From Lepeophtheirus salmonis (Eukaryota; Arthropoda; Copepoda; Siphonostomatoida; Caligidae): a stretch of DNA of 64,000 nt. A program made the translations under genes and the position numbers. The DNA is taken from the NCBI RefSeq assembly GCF_016086655.4, contig NC_052140.2, positions 8,618,001 to 8,682,000 on the forward strand. The letters run 5' to 3'. This document shows, piece by piece, positions 45,367 through 57,158 of this stretch (its first letter is position 1; each line of letters begins with the position of its first letter). The notes beneath the pieces were generated by a model. The model was not told the DNA's origin and did no database searches. It worked only from the letters and a program-made list of their open reading frames with translations.

Positions 45367-46651
45367 TCATATATATTGTGTCTGTCCGCGTGTGTGTGTC
45401 TATTATATGTACCCACATCGTTGAAACTAGAAGGTTGAAATTTTGCAGGTGCCTCTTTTGAACCTGGTCAGGCTAAAACAGGGGTGCCGATTTTTTTTGG
45501 GGATCATATAAGGAGACTTATGATTTACCCAAAATACGAAAACAGTTCTTTGGAGCTCAAGAGGACTAGGTAGGCATTTGAGTTATAAATCAAAAAATGT
45601 TGTTGGCGTCTAATAAAAAAGATAAAAATAACTACATTTTCTAAATGTATTCAAAATCTAAAAAGTTATTCGTAAAAAAGGAGATCGGTAAAAATTGCAA
45701 ATTCGTTTTTTTCTGGTGTAATAAAATGAAATTCAAAAAAATATTGGATTTTTAAATTAAATAAAGCTTGTCTGGAGATTCGTTTCCAAATAAACTTGAC
45801 ACATAAAAATTGATGTTTAAAACCGATTTTTTTGTCATTTTCTGAATAAATTTTCATTTTTTTGGTCTTTATTTTTCCTCAAACGTCAATTTTCAATCTT
45901 AAAAAATAAATGTCACAAAACATACACATAAAATTTTAGAATGAAACTTTTAAAAAAAAATATTTCAATTTCCAGAGCATTTTATAAAATAATTTTTGCA
46001 ATATTTGTCAAAATGAAACCGTTGTTGCGGGTTATTTTTTGGGAAAGAATATTCTACGTATCTTTTTTTTTTTTTTGCAAATACGAAAAAAATATTGCTA
46101 TGTTTGTGTTTCTCTCTACAATGCCAATAAACACTATTATCTAATTTTGTACAAAGTTAGTGCAAAAAAGGTTTTTTACGAGTTTCTTCTTGAATTTCGA
46201 TTAAGTAATTTTTTGACAAAAATAAAAAATGGACCTCTTATCTAGATATTTTTTGTAATGCATATATATTGGTATTTTACTTCAAGTTTATAACACAATA
46301 TTTAAAAAAAAATCATTATAATACTTAAGAGGTTACAAGAGCCAATAATAAGTGTATTTGGGGGGTGCTATGATGAGACTTTGTAGATTATGCTACTTAA
46401 CTGGATTGATTTAGTATGATTAATATATGTTGTATAAATTATAGTTAATTTTTCCTGCTCCATAATTATTATCATAGCAAGAGAATTAAAATTATGAGGA
46501 TCTTTCTCGACAGCAACGAAACATTCATAATATAATTATTAGTATTATTGAATAATTCTGCATTTATAATTATTTTTCAATTATTTTGACCATTGTCAAT
46601 GTGATGTCCCGCTCACCCTTGGCCGAGAAACACCGGGTAATCCTTTGCTAG
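45367..46651 (+). mobile_element. Helitron-like non-autonomous element, copy 3
   Basis: The 5' side starts TCATATATATTGTGTCTG with a TG run, then CCCACATCGTTGAAACTAG, CCTCTTTTGAACCTGGTCAG and the same interior as copy 1. The 3' side ends GGCCGAGAAACACCGGGTAA followed by TCCTTTGCTAG|T: a small hairpin a few bases before CTAG, as in Helitrons. It encodes no protein. Length is about 1.28 kb. Confidence 0.6.
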
Positions 46652-46680
46652 TACATGTATAAAGTATTATGCCACCATAA

Positions 46681-46832
46681 ATGAGGTCTATTAACGAGCG
46701 TGTGTAGGTAAAACTCAGTGCGTCATATTTAAAAAAAGAAAAAAGGGATCACACTGAAAAAAAAAAAAATGTGAATTTAGATGAGGTCAGGAACGAGCGT
46801 GTGTAGCTAAAGCTCAGTGCGTCATATTTATC
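46681..46832. repeat. Direct duplication of a family A end segment
   Basis: The segment AACGAGCGTGTGTAG-TAAA-CTCAGTGCGTCATATTT occurs at about 46694-46731 and again at about 46793-46830, and a relative (AACGAGCGTGTGGAG) is at 61791 in a family A copy. Confidence 0.6.
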
Positions 46833-48719
46833 GTTGTAAATCCTTATAATTTGCAAAAAAAACAAACTGTTACCATTATTCCTACTTTCTTGAGAAGGGA
46901 ACATATAAGTATTGAGTGGCTATGTATGAGCATGATCATGAAAAATGTAAAATAAAACTAATTATTTCTCGGAGAATTTTCTTCTATATTAATAAAGTTA
47001 ATAAATATATGTTATTTATTATGCAAGCAAAGTTTGTCTGTTTGTCAATACCTCATGATTTTAATTAATGCCCTGAGTTTGTCGGTTTATTATCCTCAAA
47101 GTAAAAGCCACTTAATTACCTCCTAAAACAAATAAATACTTAAAATAATATAAGTGTTGAAATGCCATAATAAAGTATTTACATATCTAAAACTAATTTC
47201 TCATATAAAGCAGACCATTCATAGTCAATAAAACTTCCATCCCGAGCTTTTAGTTTCTTTTCCATCGATAATAGTATATAAATCGTAGACACCGATTTAA
47301 GTGTAATAATATTACTTCTCATTCAGTCGGACGACAAGTAGATATCTCCCTCATCAATAATTCTCAAATGTTGTCGGATCCTTTCAGGAATAAATGAATA
47401 TTTCTCCTCACACAGTCTATAAATACTTTTAACGTTGTTTTTGACCCATTTATTTGTAGGCAGCGAGTTTGTAATGAGCCTATACTTTACTCACTATGTG
47501 TAATGGGAAATAAGAGGCCATTGAATACTTTTTAAAATCACCTAGGCACATTTGTTAATCACTCATGTTTTCCTGAAGTGTTCGATAAGCCTCAAACCTG
47601 ATGAGGTAGGTGGAGTTATATGGTTCATGATCCTTTCTTTCAAAGTACTTTTAAGTGAATGGAAAAATGCTTTTACATGTCTTTCAGGACAAATAAACGA
47701 CGTATTTTTTTAAAATGCGTATTCATTTATCAAAATGTTCATTTTGTAACTCCTCCAATTTTATATCCCCCGCCCCACTCCATCCTCTTTGGGTCAGTTT
47801 CCTCTGACCGTGCTCTCCAAAGATCCTTAATACTCTTGGGGTTCGAACTAGACGTTCGGCTCAATACATACCCAATAAAACACTCTCATATAATTTCAAT
47901 CATGGAGCACCTATACTACTCCAAAGGCTTCCCTTAATTTGAAATACTTTCATAAGGTCAGCATGACCATATTTAGACTGGTCATGAAGATCATTACTAT
48001 ATATTATTTTCACAGCCACCCATTATTATGCTTCCCCATGTACTTTGACTCCCATTCAATCTTTTAAACAATCTGAAATGACCCATAATCCAGCGTTTCT
48101 TTGTAACTTCAAAGTTATTTCTATTTAAAAAGGTTGCAATAATGAAGTTTCAGCTTTCTGCCTACGTGAAGATACTTAAATTGCAGACACATTTATACAG
48201 TGTACCCGACCATGATTGAAAAAAATAAAGATGTATCTCTACCTAGTTGTTATAAAAATATATTTTATTGAAATTATAGTTAAAAAGTGTAGTAATTTCC
48301 AAGCAACACACTGTATGCGGTACTAATTAATAACCTCATTCGTATGTTGTCTTTTATTTTATATCTATTTTCTCCACTGCATTTATTAATGAACTAATTA
48401 ATTTATTAATCTTTATACTATGTTTTATATAATACATTTCCCTTACACAGGAAAGTCAAAATTACTTTTTCTTATATATGTATGAGTGCAATAAAAAAAA
48501 AAATAATAATCTACTTCAATCATCAAAAAGATCAATCTTGTGATGACTATGCTTTTTATCGATTAATAGATTAAAAAAGACTCAATAAGAGAGCCTCTGT
48601 TTGATTTAATAATATAAAATAGTGTTGGATTTGAGGTTCACTCAAATTCGAAAAAACTCAATTATAGATAGATTTAGACCATACATTTTTTTGTAAATTA
48701 ATCAAACTACACTGTAATT
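46833..48719. other. About 1.9 kb without a recognisable gene
   Basis: A 92-codon open frame (47659-47937) has no recognisable domain. The block 47740-47880 is richer in GC than its surroundings but could not be identified. Confidence 0.4.
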
Positions 48720-48960
48720 AGTATCTGAGGTTCAAAGTGTAAGTCCTTGTTGAATTTGTAGCTGAATGGAGGATTTTTGGCCTATATAATTCTTTATTTA
48801 TTTTCCTTCCTCGGCCTTAGCTGCTTGTAGCTGATTTAATGAAATGTATGACAACTAAGCTGCTCTCCTTCGAAACATTCTTCATATTGTTAGGGCTATC
48901 ATGTTGATTTTCTTTTTCTTTTAACATGCTCAAAATGCTCTCCAGGCCCTTTTAAGGGTC
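48720..48960 (-). repeat. Dispersed repeat family A, further copy
   Basis: Reverse orientation: GTAAGTCCTTGTTGAATTTG, GCTGCTTGTAGCTGATTTAA, TATGACAACTAAGCTGCTCT and AACATTCTTCATATTGTTAG. Confidence 0.65.
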
Positions 48961-49345
48961 CTGTACAAGGCAAGGCTTATATATGTATAAACATTACCTA
49001 AAATCAGTCAATCAATATCTTCGTCAAAAAAAAAAAACTATTTTCAAATATATCAAAATATTGTGCTATCTACAAAAGGTCTTTGAATAATAAATAATAA
49101 TTCATTTCAATATTTTGAAAGAATAAGGTCTTACACATTTATATTAACCCTAGGCCCCGATCCCGGTAAGACCGATTTTATTGACTGATACAGCCCTAGA
49201 AAGTCTTATTATATTATATGTTTATTAAAAATGAATCCATTATTTTTCAAATAGTTGGCGTTAGAAATATAAGATTTCGTACAAAAAAACCTTCTTAAAC
49301 AGTTTTGCTTGTTTGATTAATAGAATTGTTGAGTACTCGTAAAGA

Positions 49346-49594
49346 ATGGATAATATCAGTTACGAAATACACCATATTTTACAGTTATTATTGGAACAAG
49401 GCAAAAACGCAAGCCCGGAGATTGAAAAAGTGAATAGTGTTTATAGTCCTGTAAGAGACAATCGTGCTGTATTTTAGCTTCGTAAATTACGTTCCGGTAA
49501 ATTTGATGTCAAAGATGCACCATGTTCTGTAAGGCCAATGGTCGAAAATGTGGACCGTCGGTCATGTAACCAGTGTTTTGATTGCCTATTATAA
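49346..49594 (+). pseudogene. N-terminal fragment of a second mariner-type transposase
   Basis: The ATG at 49346 opens MDNISYEIHHILQLLLEQGK, then NASPEIEKVNSVYSPVRDN and, after a stop at codon 44, LRKLRSGKFDVKDAPCSVRP with MVENVD. This is the helix-turn-helix plus FRSGxFDxxDxPRSGRP linker of mariners. It belongs to a different lineage from the elements at 27 and 41 kb. The catalytic domain is absent. Confidence 0.7.
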
Positions 49595-50799
49595 ACTTTA
49601 ATAAAAAAAAGTCCTTTAAAAGTAACAAATTTCTCTTTACACCAGCCATTAGTATTCTTAGACAAATTTGACTAAACTCAAAAGATCGAATCTTGAAATA
49701 TGGGCGTAATGATTTATCACATCTACAGTTGTAACTACATTTCTTTTTATGGCGTAATACTTCATAAATTTCCCTCTTATATTTTAATAGGAAGTATTTT
49801 CTTTAGGCTATGCAATAAACGCCTAGTTTTTCTGCTTTGTTACTTTAAAAAAAAATCCTTAAAATTTACTTATCATAATTTAATAATGTTGTTAATAAGG
49901 GATCTCCAAACTACAGCCTAACTAAAAATGGTCTCCATGTGTTCCATCTGACCCACAACAGCTACTAGAAAATGAGCCTTACGCAGGAAAAATAAAAAAA
50001 GGTTTGTCCCGAGTTTCATACTGACTGGAATACTTAGTATTATCTATTTAATAATTAATGACGTTCTTATTGTTGAGGTAGTCTAACTGACATAATTCTT
50101 AGACTGGATTTGATCAACTCAGCTCATTTTTCAATTACTCGAACTCAATAGTTATAACTCGAATACACCACTAATACAATACATAGAGTGTGTATCAATA
50201 TCGCTAGGATACTTTTTGAAACAACACACGGCATTACCTCACAATCACAAAAATATAAACTCAATTTTGTTATGAACTTTCGATACATCAGTCGTTTTAG
50301 TGTTAATGGGTTGAAAAATTGAGCTATTGTTTGGCTGTTAAAATTGATTGAATCATAATTTCACATTATTGAAGAATTGACTACTTGCTACCAATTGTAT
50401 TTTGGTCCTTTTTTCTGTGTTCTCCGCGTATGAAAGGTTGTGTGATACAATAAATGTAACTATATCAATAAAAAGTTCTTTATTCTTTTATTTATTTACA
50501 AAAAACATATTTGAAGATGTTTTTGTTGACTCTAGAGCATTTCTAATTTACTATAATTGTTATTCTATTTCATTAAACGTCAATGTATTTTGAATTGTCT
50601 GAGCGGTACATAACAATATTGTACGCACAGGTGATTTAGTGTTTCTTTTTTAGTGTTGAATATTTTTTTTAATTTAGATTCTGTGGGTGATTCCTGGAGT
50701 ACCTGATATATTGTTTGGAATCTGATAGATGTAACCCCATGTATTAGAAATATCCTAAGGTCAAAATATGCTCAATCATCCATGATGTTAAGAGTAATT
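49595..50799. other. No recognisable gene
   Basis: AT-rich; open frames at 49700-49921 and 50402-50593 have no recognisable domain. Confidence 0.4.
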
Positions 50800-51010
50800 G
50801 TCAATTATAACACTATGCAACAAAAGAAAAAGTCTTGGAAACTCCGCCGTCTCAAACCCACTTAAATAATTGTTATTTAAGCCCTAGAACACGAATATGA
50901 ACATTAAAGCTTTCAACGGATATCGGCTTGTCCTTTAAAGTTTTTTTTTTAAATTTTTTAAATGGAGTTTTTAGAGTAAAACTACGATTCAGTGCCATAT
51001 ATTTATTTAA
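50800..51010 (+). repeat. Dispersed repeat family E, copy 1
   Basis: CACTATGCAACAAAAGAAAA, CTCAAACCCACTTAAATAAT, TTATTTAAGCCCTAGAACAC and AAAACTACGATTCAGTGCC match, in order, the reverse complement of 55140-55375 and of 52880-53080. Confidence 0.6.
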
Positions 51011-51170
51011 AGATTAAAGACCTATACATATGCAAATAAAAGTGAATATAAATTGATACAAACAATTCTTCGAAGCAAATAAATATATAATTTGTGATCA
51101 ATATACTAATAGTTCATAACAAAGGCATTGTAATATCAATTATCAAATAATATAATTAAATTCTACTATG

Positions 51171-52309
51171 TAGGGTCCGGAAGCAAAACGTGGACTGATT
51201 TTAGAAAAATATCATTAATTTTGAATTTTTTTTAACAACAATTTGAGACAGGACGTTTGTGAACATGTTCACTCAATATGGCCACCCTCAGCAGCAATCA
51301 CAGTCTCCACACGGCGGTGGAAAGATTTGCAGGAGTTGATGATGAACTTTTCCGACAAGTTGTTCCACTCCTTCACAAAGTCCAACAGGTTCAAATCTGG
51401 CATAGATGATGGGCACATGTCCTTGATGATGGCCACATGTGCCAAAAATCAGCCATTATGTCGGCGCAAAACTTCTAGCGTTTGGCCAATATGTGTGAAG
51501 GTGCACCATCTTGGGTGCACACATAGTTGTCCTCTTGGTAGGTGATCTTGAGCCATTGCAGTATGGTGAACATCAGCACCTCATAGTAGGCCTCATGGCC
51601 GATTTTCTCCCAGCCTTAAAAAAGAAGGGAGGCAACTTCTTGCGTTCCTACGCAACGATCCCCAGGACCATTGTTTGGGTCGGATATTTTGTACGGAACA
51701 CGTCCTTGACCTCCTCTGGTGATCCTCCATGCGAACAGTAGTTCTGACGGCTGTAGATCAGGTGCACACTGAAAATATTTTCGTCAGAGATCTTTTTTAC
51801 TGTGGATCCATTTGCTGTGATCCACGCACGAACTTTTGTGCGCCTCTGCAGTCTCCTTTCTTTCTGAGTGTCTGTCAACAGGTGGCGTGGGGTCCTTGTG
51901 TAAGAGAACAACCACATGTCCTCCCTCACAGCCCTCCTGATTGAACCCTCGTCCACGTCAAACTCGCAAAAGATGCGATTCCCCAGAAACTCAGAATCCC
52001 TTTTCAAGTTGTGTCCCCCACTTCCTTCTTTCCTTGAGATGTCTTTTCCATATTTTTTCATATATGGAACACTTCACAATGCCCATAATCTCTGCCACCA
52101 AACTTTTGGCCTCCAGAAGGTTGGAGATCCTTTACCTTTTTGCTTCTAGCTCACTCATGATGAAAGATTTTGGAAATCTTTGTTATTGTTTCCTTATGTA
52201 GAAAAGACAGGAGATTCGGAATATGCAAGAAAAAATTTAAAAAAACTCTCTATCTTAATTACATAATTAGCATTTATTAACAACCCACGTTTTACTTCCA
52301 AACCCTGTA
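51171..52309 (-). mobile_element. Near full-length Tc1-like element, inactivated
   Basis: The left end TAGGGTCCGGAAGCAAAACG and the right end, reverse-complemented CAGGGTTTGGAAGTAAAACG, are terminal inverted repeats of about 27 bp. The length of about 1.14 kb is that of a complete element. The transposase inside is broken by frameshifts and stops. Confidence 0.87.
51269..52158 (-). pseudogene. Tc1-like transposase with frameshifts
   Basis: The ATG at 52156-52158 gives MSELEAKR, stop, RISNLLEAKSLVAEIMGIVKC; compare the sister elements' REQ.AKR...DLLDA N-terminus. The middle frame (52061-51648) carries GSGGHNLKRDSEFL, SIRRAVREDMWLFSYTRTPR and HLLTDTQKERRLQRRTKVRA, the second helix-turn-helix and linker. 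A further frameshift leads to LMFTILQWLKITYQEDNYVC, TQDGAPSHIGQTLEVLR (second catalytic Asp) and MPDLNLLDF (third region). It ends FHRRVETVIAAEGGHIE-stop at 51269-51271. Essentially the whole protein is present, but in at least three frames. Confidence 0.85.
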
Positions 52310-52879
52310 GTAGGCCGTACATAAAGAGAAAAAGTAAAAAAGTATTTCCTAATGTTTGTTCTGATAATTTAACCTCAGATATAACATAATGAATCTGGTA
52401 TTCTTACAAATTGTAAATGGTAAGCTTCACAAATATTTATAATTATTTAGAGTGGGGGAATGCTTTATACTCACAATTATTTATATTATATTATTATTAT
52501 TATAATACATTTTTTTTCTTCTGGAATATTACTTTAATAAATATTCAAAACAACCAAGCCACGATATTTTATAAAATTTCTTAATAAACATGAAAAACTA
52601 AATTGACCAAAAATCAATTAAAACCAACTTTTTTTGTTAAAATTGAAATATAAAGTCTATTCTATAACTTCACGACCTTGGATATACAGTACAGGAAAAA
52701 TAAATAAAAAAGATATTAGCTTCTAAGTAAGGTAATTTTACTCGATTTGTATGTGATTATATATATTTTTTATTAACTGTAATCAAGATAATGTAATGAA
52801 TAATTTATCTTTCGAATGCTTAAATGTTTGTATCAACTTATATTTACTTTTATTTTCATCTATATAGTTCTTTAATATC
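52310..52879. other. No recognisable feature
   Basis: AT-rich; nothing recognised. Confidence 0.45.
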
Positions 52880-53080
52880 AAAATATACCACTGAATTATA
52901 GTAATACCCTAAAAACTTGATTTAAAAAAAATGCCTTATGCCAAACCGATATCCTTTAAAAGATTTGAGTATGTTAATGACCATATTCGTGTTCTATTAA
53001 TTAAATCACAATAATAAATGTGTGTTTTAACCTGGGGGCCAAAATGCTGTTGCATATTGTAATTGATAGAAACCAGTATA
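52880..53080 (-). repeat. Dispersed repeat family E, copy 2
   Basis: In reverse orientation relative to 50800-51010: ATACCCTAAAAACTTGATTT, GTTAATGACCATATTCGTGT and AAAATGCTGTTGCATATTG. Just beyond it, about 53255-53290 reads PLWPNLNPL on the plus strand, a possible trace of another Tc1-like transposase. Confidence 0.5.
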
Positions 53081-53429
53081 TGGTTGTTGGTAAATTGATC
53101 GCAAATAATATAAAATTATTATGGACCACATTGTTTCCTTATTCTCAAAAGCTCCTATGGGATTAAGAATTGGCTATGTACTATGGATACGGTCCATGCC
53201 AAACTTCAAAGGTCACTCAATTCTACTTAAAAAGAATAAACTTTGGGCTCCATTATGGCCGAATCTTAATCCCTTGATTACTACGGAGTAAGGGGCCCAA
53301 TAATTGTAGTAGGTTTAAATTACGATGTTCTTCAACGTTATTTTCTATCAATATGTTTTATGACGTAACAAAACAACAGCTAAAACAAAAATAAAGAAGT
53401 TTTTTATCTCATGTTCTACTTGTCGGAGC

Positions 53430-53870
53430 AACAGGAAAAAAAAAGGCAAACGCGTGTGTGATCTCCTTAGCACTGGTGTCTGTGTCGAGAAGGCTGTATC
53501 CTTCTCAGCCTTCTCGAAGGATGATGCACACATAGTGTGTGCATCTCCATTCATACTACCTACAACATCAAGAAGTCCATTTCAGCCACATACAGCTACG
53601 AAAAGACAAAAATTATGTAGTAACAATATGGCGGACTTCAAGCCTGCCTCCATGTTGCCCTAATTCAGTCCTGACCTCAATCTTTATGAACATTGTAGTT
53701 TTGGGCATCTTGGAGAATAATTTCTGCCGCACCTCTAATCCAAATTTGGATTGCCAGTGTGGTACGCCATGGACACGGCCTTCATTGTCAAGTGCTACCA
53801 ATTTGTTCAACGGCGTGTACAGGATAATATTGCCGGGGCTGGTTGACATAATGCATAAAAAATAAAGCTA
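53430..53870 (+). pseudogene. Decayed Tc1-like transposase (type K)
   Basis: Near 53438 the plus strand reads KKKGKRVCDLLSTGVCVEKA, the N-terminal start seen in these transposases. Near 53660 it reads FSPDLNLYEHCSFGHLGE (third catalytic region). Near 53780 it reads TAFIVKCYQFVQRRVQDN (C-terminal helix). The central catalytic part is missing and stops separate the pieces. It is related to 63013-64000 and 40497-40580. A pair of small hairpins sits in the N-terminal part. Confidence 0.55.
53486..53545. repeat. Two adjacent perfect hairpins
   Basis: Hairpin 1 has CGAGAAGGCTG (53486-53496) and CAGCCTTCTCG (53506-53516), an 11-bp stem with a 9-nt loop. Hairpin 2 has GATGCACACA (53523-53532) and TGTGTGCATC (53536-53545), a 10-bp stem with a 3-nt loop. 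They are six bases apart. Confidence 0.85.
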
Positions 53871-54132
53871 AGTATAGTATTTAAACAATTTACAAATTTG
53901 TTTACGGTTGTCTTTTCTTAATGCTATAAAACATCAGGTTTTTCGTAATGAAGTCATGCTGCTGCAAGATGTAGCTTTTCACTCTGTCTGAGTAGAGTAG
54001 CAAAGGCCTATGCTACCTATCACAAAAATAGTAACAGCCTAAAGATATCCGTGAAGAGTATTGGACCCTTTTGTCAGTGGGTCACTCAAATATATTGTGC
54101 CAAATACATAGGAAAAGTGTTTAGATTATTTT

Positions 54133-54337
54133 TGTAAACCAAGAAGCTTGTAACCTTTTTAATACTAATTTAACATAATTTTATATTTTGTAATTAGTTC
54201 AGCTACATACAAAGAGCTCTTACTTTAGGGCAGAATTTTTGATAAAGTAAGAGCTCTTTCTATGTAGCTGAACTAATTACAAAATATAAAATTATGTTAA
54301 ATTAGTATTAAAAAGGTTACAAGCTTCTTGGTTTACA
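54133..54337. repeat. Near-perfect inverted repeat, 95-bp arms, 15-bp spacer
   Basis: The left arm 54133-54227 starts TGTAAACCAAGAAGCTTGTA and ends AAGAGCTCTTACTTTA. The right arm 54243-54337 is its reverse complement, with a single mismatch (CATAC versus CATAG). The spacer 54228-54242 is GGGCAGAATTTTTGA. It encodes no protein. A transcript would form a 95-bp duplex. Confidence 0.95.
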
Positions 54338-55139
54338 TAGTAAAAGAACCCGAGCGATAGTGAGACATACTGTAGCTCCTATTAAATCATTACTCCCAAC
54401 AGAATATTCAAAAAAAAAAAAAATCTTGATGGAGTGGAAAAAAGTCTACTTTCATATCCTTTGGTAAGTTAAAAGAATATACATATAATATTGTGAATAT
54501 TCTTTAATATGGCTTAGAAATAGAGGATGAAGAAAAAAAACAAAACAGAATACGTCTGTTTCCTTTATTTTCTTAAGAACTTTATTTCAGGCATCAACTT
54601 TAACAGAATACTGTCATATCAAATGAGTATAAAAAGTTTTGAAATTTCGACTTTTTATGAATTATAAATTTACCTAGGTAAGGATATTTACTTAAGAATC
54701 CATCTAGTTATTCACTGTCTTCGTGCCTCACTTTGTCCAAACAGATACGAAAAATAAAACATCAAAATCCAAAGAAAAACCTTTACAGTTATGACATGTT
54801 AACAGTCTTTAAAGTACAGGTATTATTGGTTGTGCAAATTAAAATTATGAAGAGTCTACCATATAATGAGTAGTGTGTTAATAAATGGAATAAGATTGGG
54901 ATTGACTACGTAAATGTTCCAAAACACATAGGATATAGGACATTACAAATGGATAAATTTGGGAGGTTTTTTGGTATGCATGCCAGATATGATACATCAT
55001 TGGAAACTTCTTCTGTTTCCTGGTATAAGAGAGCATTTCACATCAATTTTCCGTGGAAAAAGTTTTTGTATTTAACTTGTAAGGGTAACTTTGAAAGGTT
55101 TACCTCTATAGACTTTGCCTTTAAAGCCATTTTATTTAA
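54338..55139. other. No recognisable gene
   Basis: A 67-codon open frame (54949-55152) starting MDKFGRFFGMHARYD has no recognisable domain and overlaps the start of a family E repeat, which argues against it. Confidence 0.4.
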
Positions 55140-55375
55140 TTCAAGATTTTAAGCTACGATTCCGTGCCATATTTCCACATGAAAATCAAAGTAAATCGTA
55201 GCTATACCCTGGAAACATGATTAAAAAGAAACAACTTTAAAAACTACATTTTTAGAGGTAGAAACTTTTTATGGTCATTGTCGTATTCTACGGCTTAAAT
55301 AATAATAATAATTGTGGGTTTAAGCCTTTGGGCATTCCAAGACCTTCATTTTGTTGCATGGTGTTATCCGTATAA
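55140..55375 (-). repeat. Dispersed repeat family E, copy 3
   Basis: Reverse of 50800-51010: TACGATTCCGTGCCATATT, TTCTACGGCTTAAATAATAA, TTGTGGGTTTAAGCCTTTGG and TTTTGTTGCATGGTG. Confidence 0.6.
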
Positions 55376-56143
55376 ATAATTTTGAATAAGTGCGATTTTT
55401 TTTTCAGATGAACTAAAATTATTACTGCTTATAATATTTATAAAAATATTACTACATAAAATACTTTATTATGTATTTTTCTCTGCTAAAAAGCTTCATG
55501 TCGAGTTTATTTCTTTTCTAAAGAATAATAAAAATATGAAGACTAATGGTCATAACTTTAAATACATTTTCATGAACGCTAATGATGTTTATTTTTATTT
55601 GTGTGTCATTACTTGGAGAGGATACAATGGATCATATGTCCATATATGCCTCAATAGATCATTTACACAGTATAATTAATCAAGCAGGATTTTGTAAAGG
55701 AAATAAACTATTACATGGAAAGTTCAAGGATTAATGCTACAGGCGAGTTTTTATGAAATAAAACTCTTAACAAGGGATCCAATAAAAGTGGGAGGAGGGG
55801 TTGCTAAATACTATAACAATTCTATAGATTTAGATAAGAGGTTTTGTGATATCATTTAAAAAATTTCCGGAGTGAACAAATGAAAAACCAGGATAAAATT
55901 CATTCCCAAACACACAAAAACCTCATCACAAAGATGATTTTTGCCTGATTTTGTAAGAAAAAACAACATTTTGTCGTAATCCTTCATTTACGAGAATGGA
56001 AGGCCATTCAAGGATCACTGGTTGGAGGAAGAGAGACTCAGAGATTTTAAATGACTTAAAGGTCATATAGAGTAACTCAATGCTGTAATTTTGGCAAAAG
56101 GAGAATATTTTGGATAATTTTTTGTCACTTTTTTGCAAAGCAT
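55376..56143. other. No recognisable feature
   Basis: AT-rich; nothing recognised. Confidence 0.45.
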
Positions 56144-56290
56144 AAGTGAGCAGCGCTCAAAACTCTTCAGCGGGAGTACGCTCGCTATTTTAGAAGAGCG
56201 ATAAGATCGCTCAAATTGTCGCTCATTTATATAAATTTGTATTACTTTTTTCGCTTCTGCATCTTTTAAGATAACATCAAAAAATTGAGA
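56144..56290 (-). repeat. GAGCG-rich repeat (family C), partial copy
   Basis: The reverse complement contains TTTGAGCGATCTTATCGCTC and AAAATAGCGAGCGTACTCCC plus GATGTTATCTTAAAAGATGC, matching 39098-39245. Confidence 0.65.
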
Positions 56291-56469
56291 GTTAAAGAAT
56301 AGTTATACAGATTACAAGAAAATAAGGTAGAAGTTATTATTCAAAATAAGCCAGAATCTGTATCTGTGGCTCTCTGCTGTCTTCAGTTGACCAGCTTGCG
56401 TCTCATGTAGATGGTCTCTCTAACAAGATTCAGACATCAGTTATATCAGTAGTATATTACTTGTCCAAA

Positions 56470-57110
56470 TGTTAAACAGAAACCGAACATTAACTTGTTA
56501 ATCATAAGAATTTGAAAAATGTTTTGGAGGAGTGTAGGTTAGTTGTCATGACGTTTAATTAGATCAGCTGCAAGCAGCCGAGAGAGGAAGGAAATTAACA
56601 AAAATCCAACCCGTATATAGGAAGGAAACATAGGTTTGGAATGAAAATTGATTATATTTTTGGATAATTTAAAAAATAAAATCGGAAATCAACATGGTAA
56701 CCCTGACAAATGAAAAAAATTATTTTGACAGGAGAGTAGCTTAGTTGTCATCACGTTTAATTAGATTAGCTACAATCAGCTGTGGCAAAGGAGGAGAGGA
56801 GAAGGAAATAAACAAGAACATTGCCAATAATTACTACGATGTCAACCCTCAATTTTACTCTGAGTTCAAAAAAGGACTTACAATTATAACTCTGCAACAT
56901 ATCCTCCAGGTTAATTTACGATTTTAATGAGCTCACCCGAATGTTCAATTAGGTTTTACATATAATTGAATGGCATTAAAATGAAGTTCATTTCTCAGGA
57001 GTTAAATGATAATTTCAACAGCTAATGAAAAGAAAATTCATTCTTTTAATTACCAATAGCAAACATAACATGCCTGCTAAAAATACGTACGGGTTCCGTT
57101 GCTAATAATA
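56470..57110 (+). repeat. Dispersed repeat family A, two tandem copies
   Basis: The first copy (56470-56640) has CCGAACATTAACTTGTTAAT, TTGTCATGACGTTTAATTAG and ATCAGCTGCAAGCAGCCGAG. The second (56680-57110) is the longest copy seen: GGAAATCAACATGGTAACCC, TTGTCATCACGTTTAATTAG, GATGTCAACCCTCAATTTTA, GAATGTTCAATTAGGTTTTA and the end CATGCCTGCTAAAAATAC. Confidence 0.7.
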
Positions 57111-57158
57111 TATCAATTAGTTTATTTAACATGAAGGATGAGAGTCTTAGACACATGT

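Noticed and set aside
46690..46830. Possible CRISPR-like direct repeat
   Set aside because: Only two copies about 100 bp apart with an A-rich intervening segment, and the segment recurs inside a dispersed repeat; a eukaryotic repeat duplication explains it.
47760..47880. tRNA-like GTTCGAACCCC segment on the minus strand
   Set aside because: The T-loop-like string lacks a matching T-stem, anticodon arm and acceptor stem.
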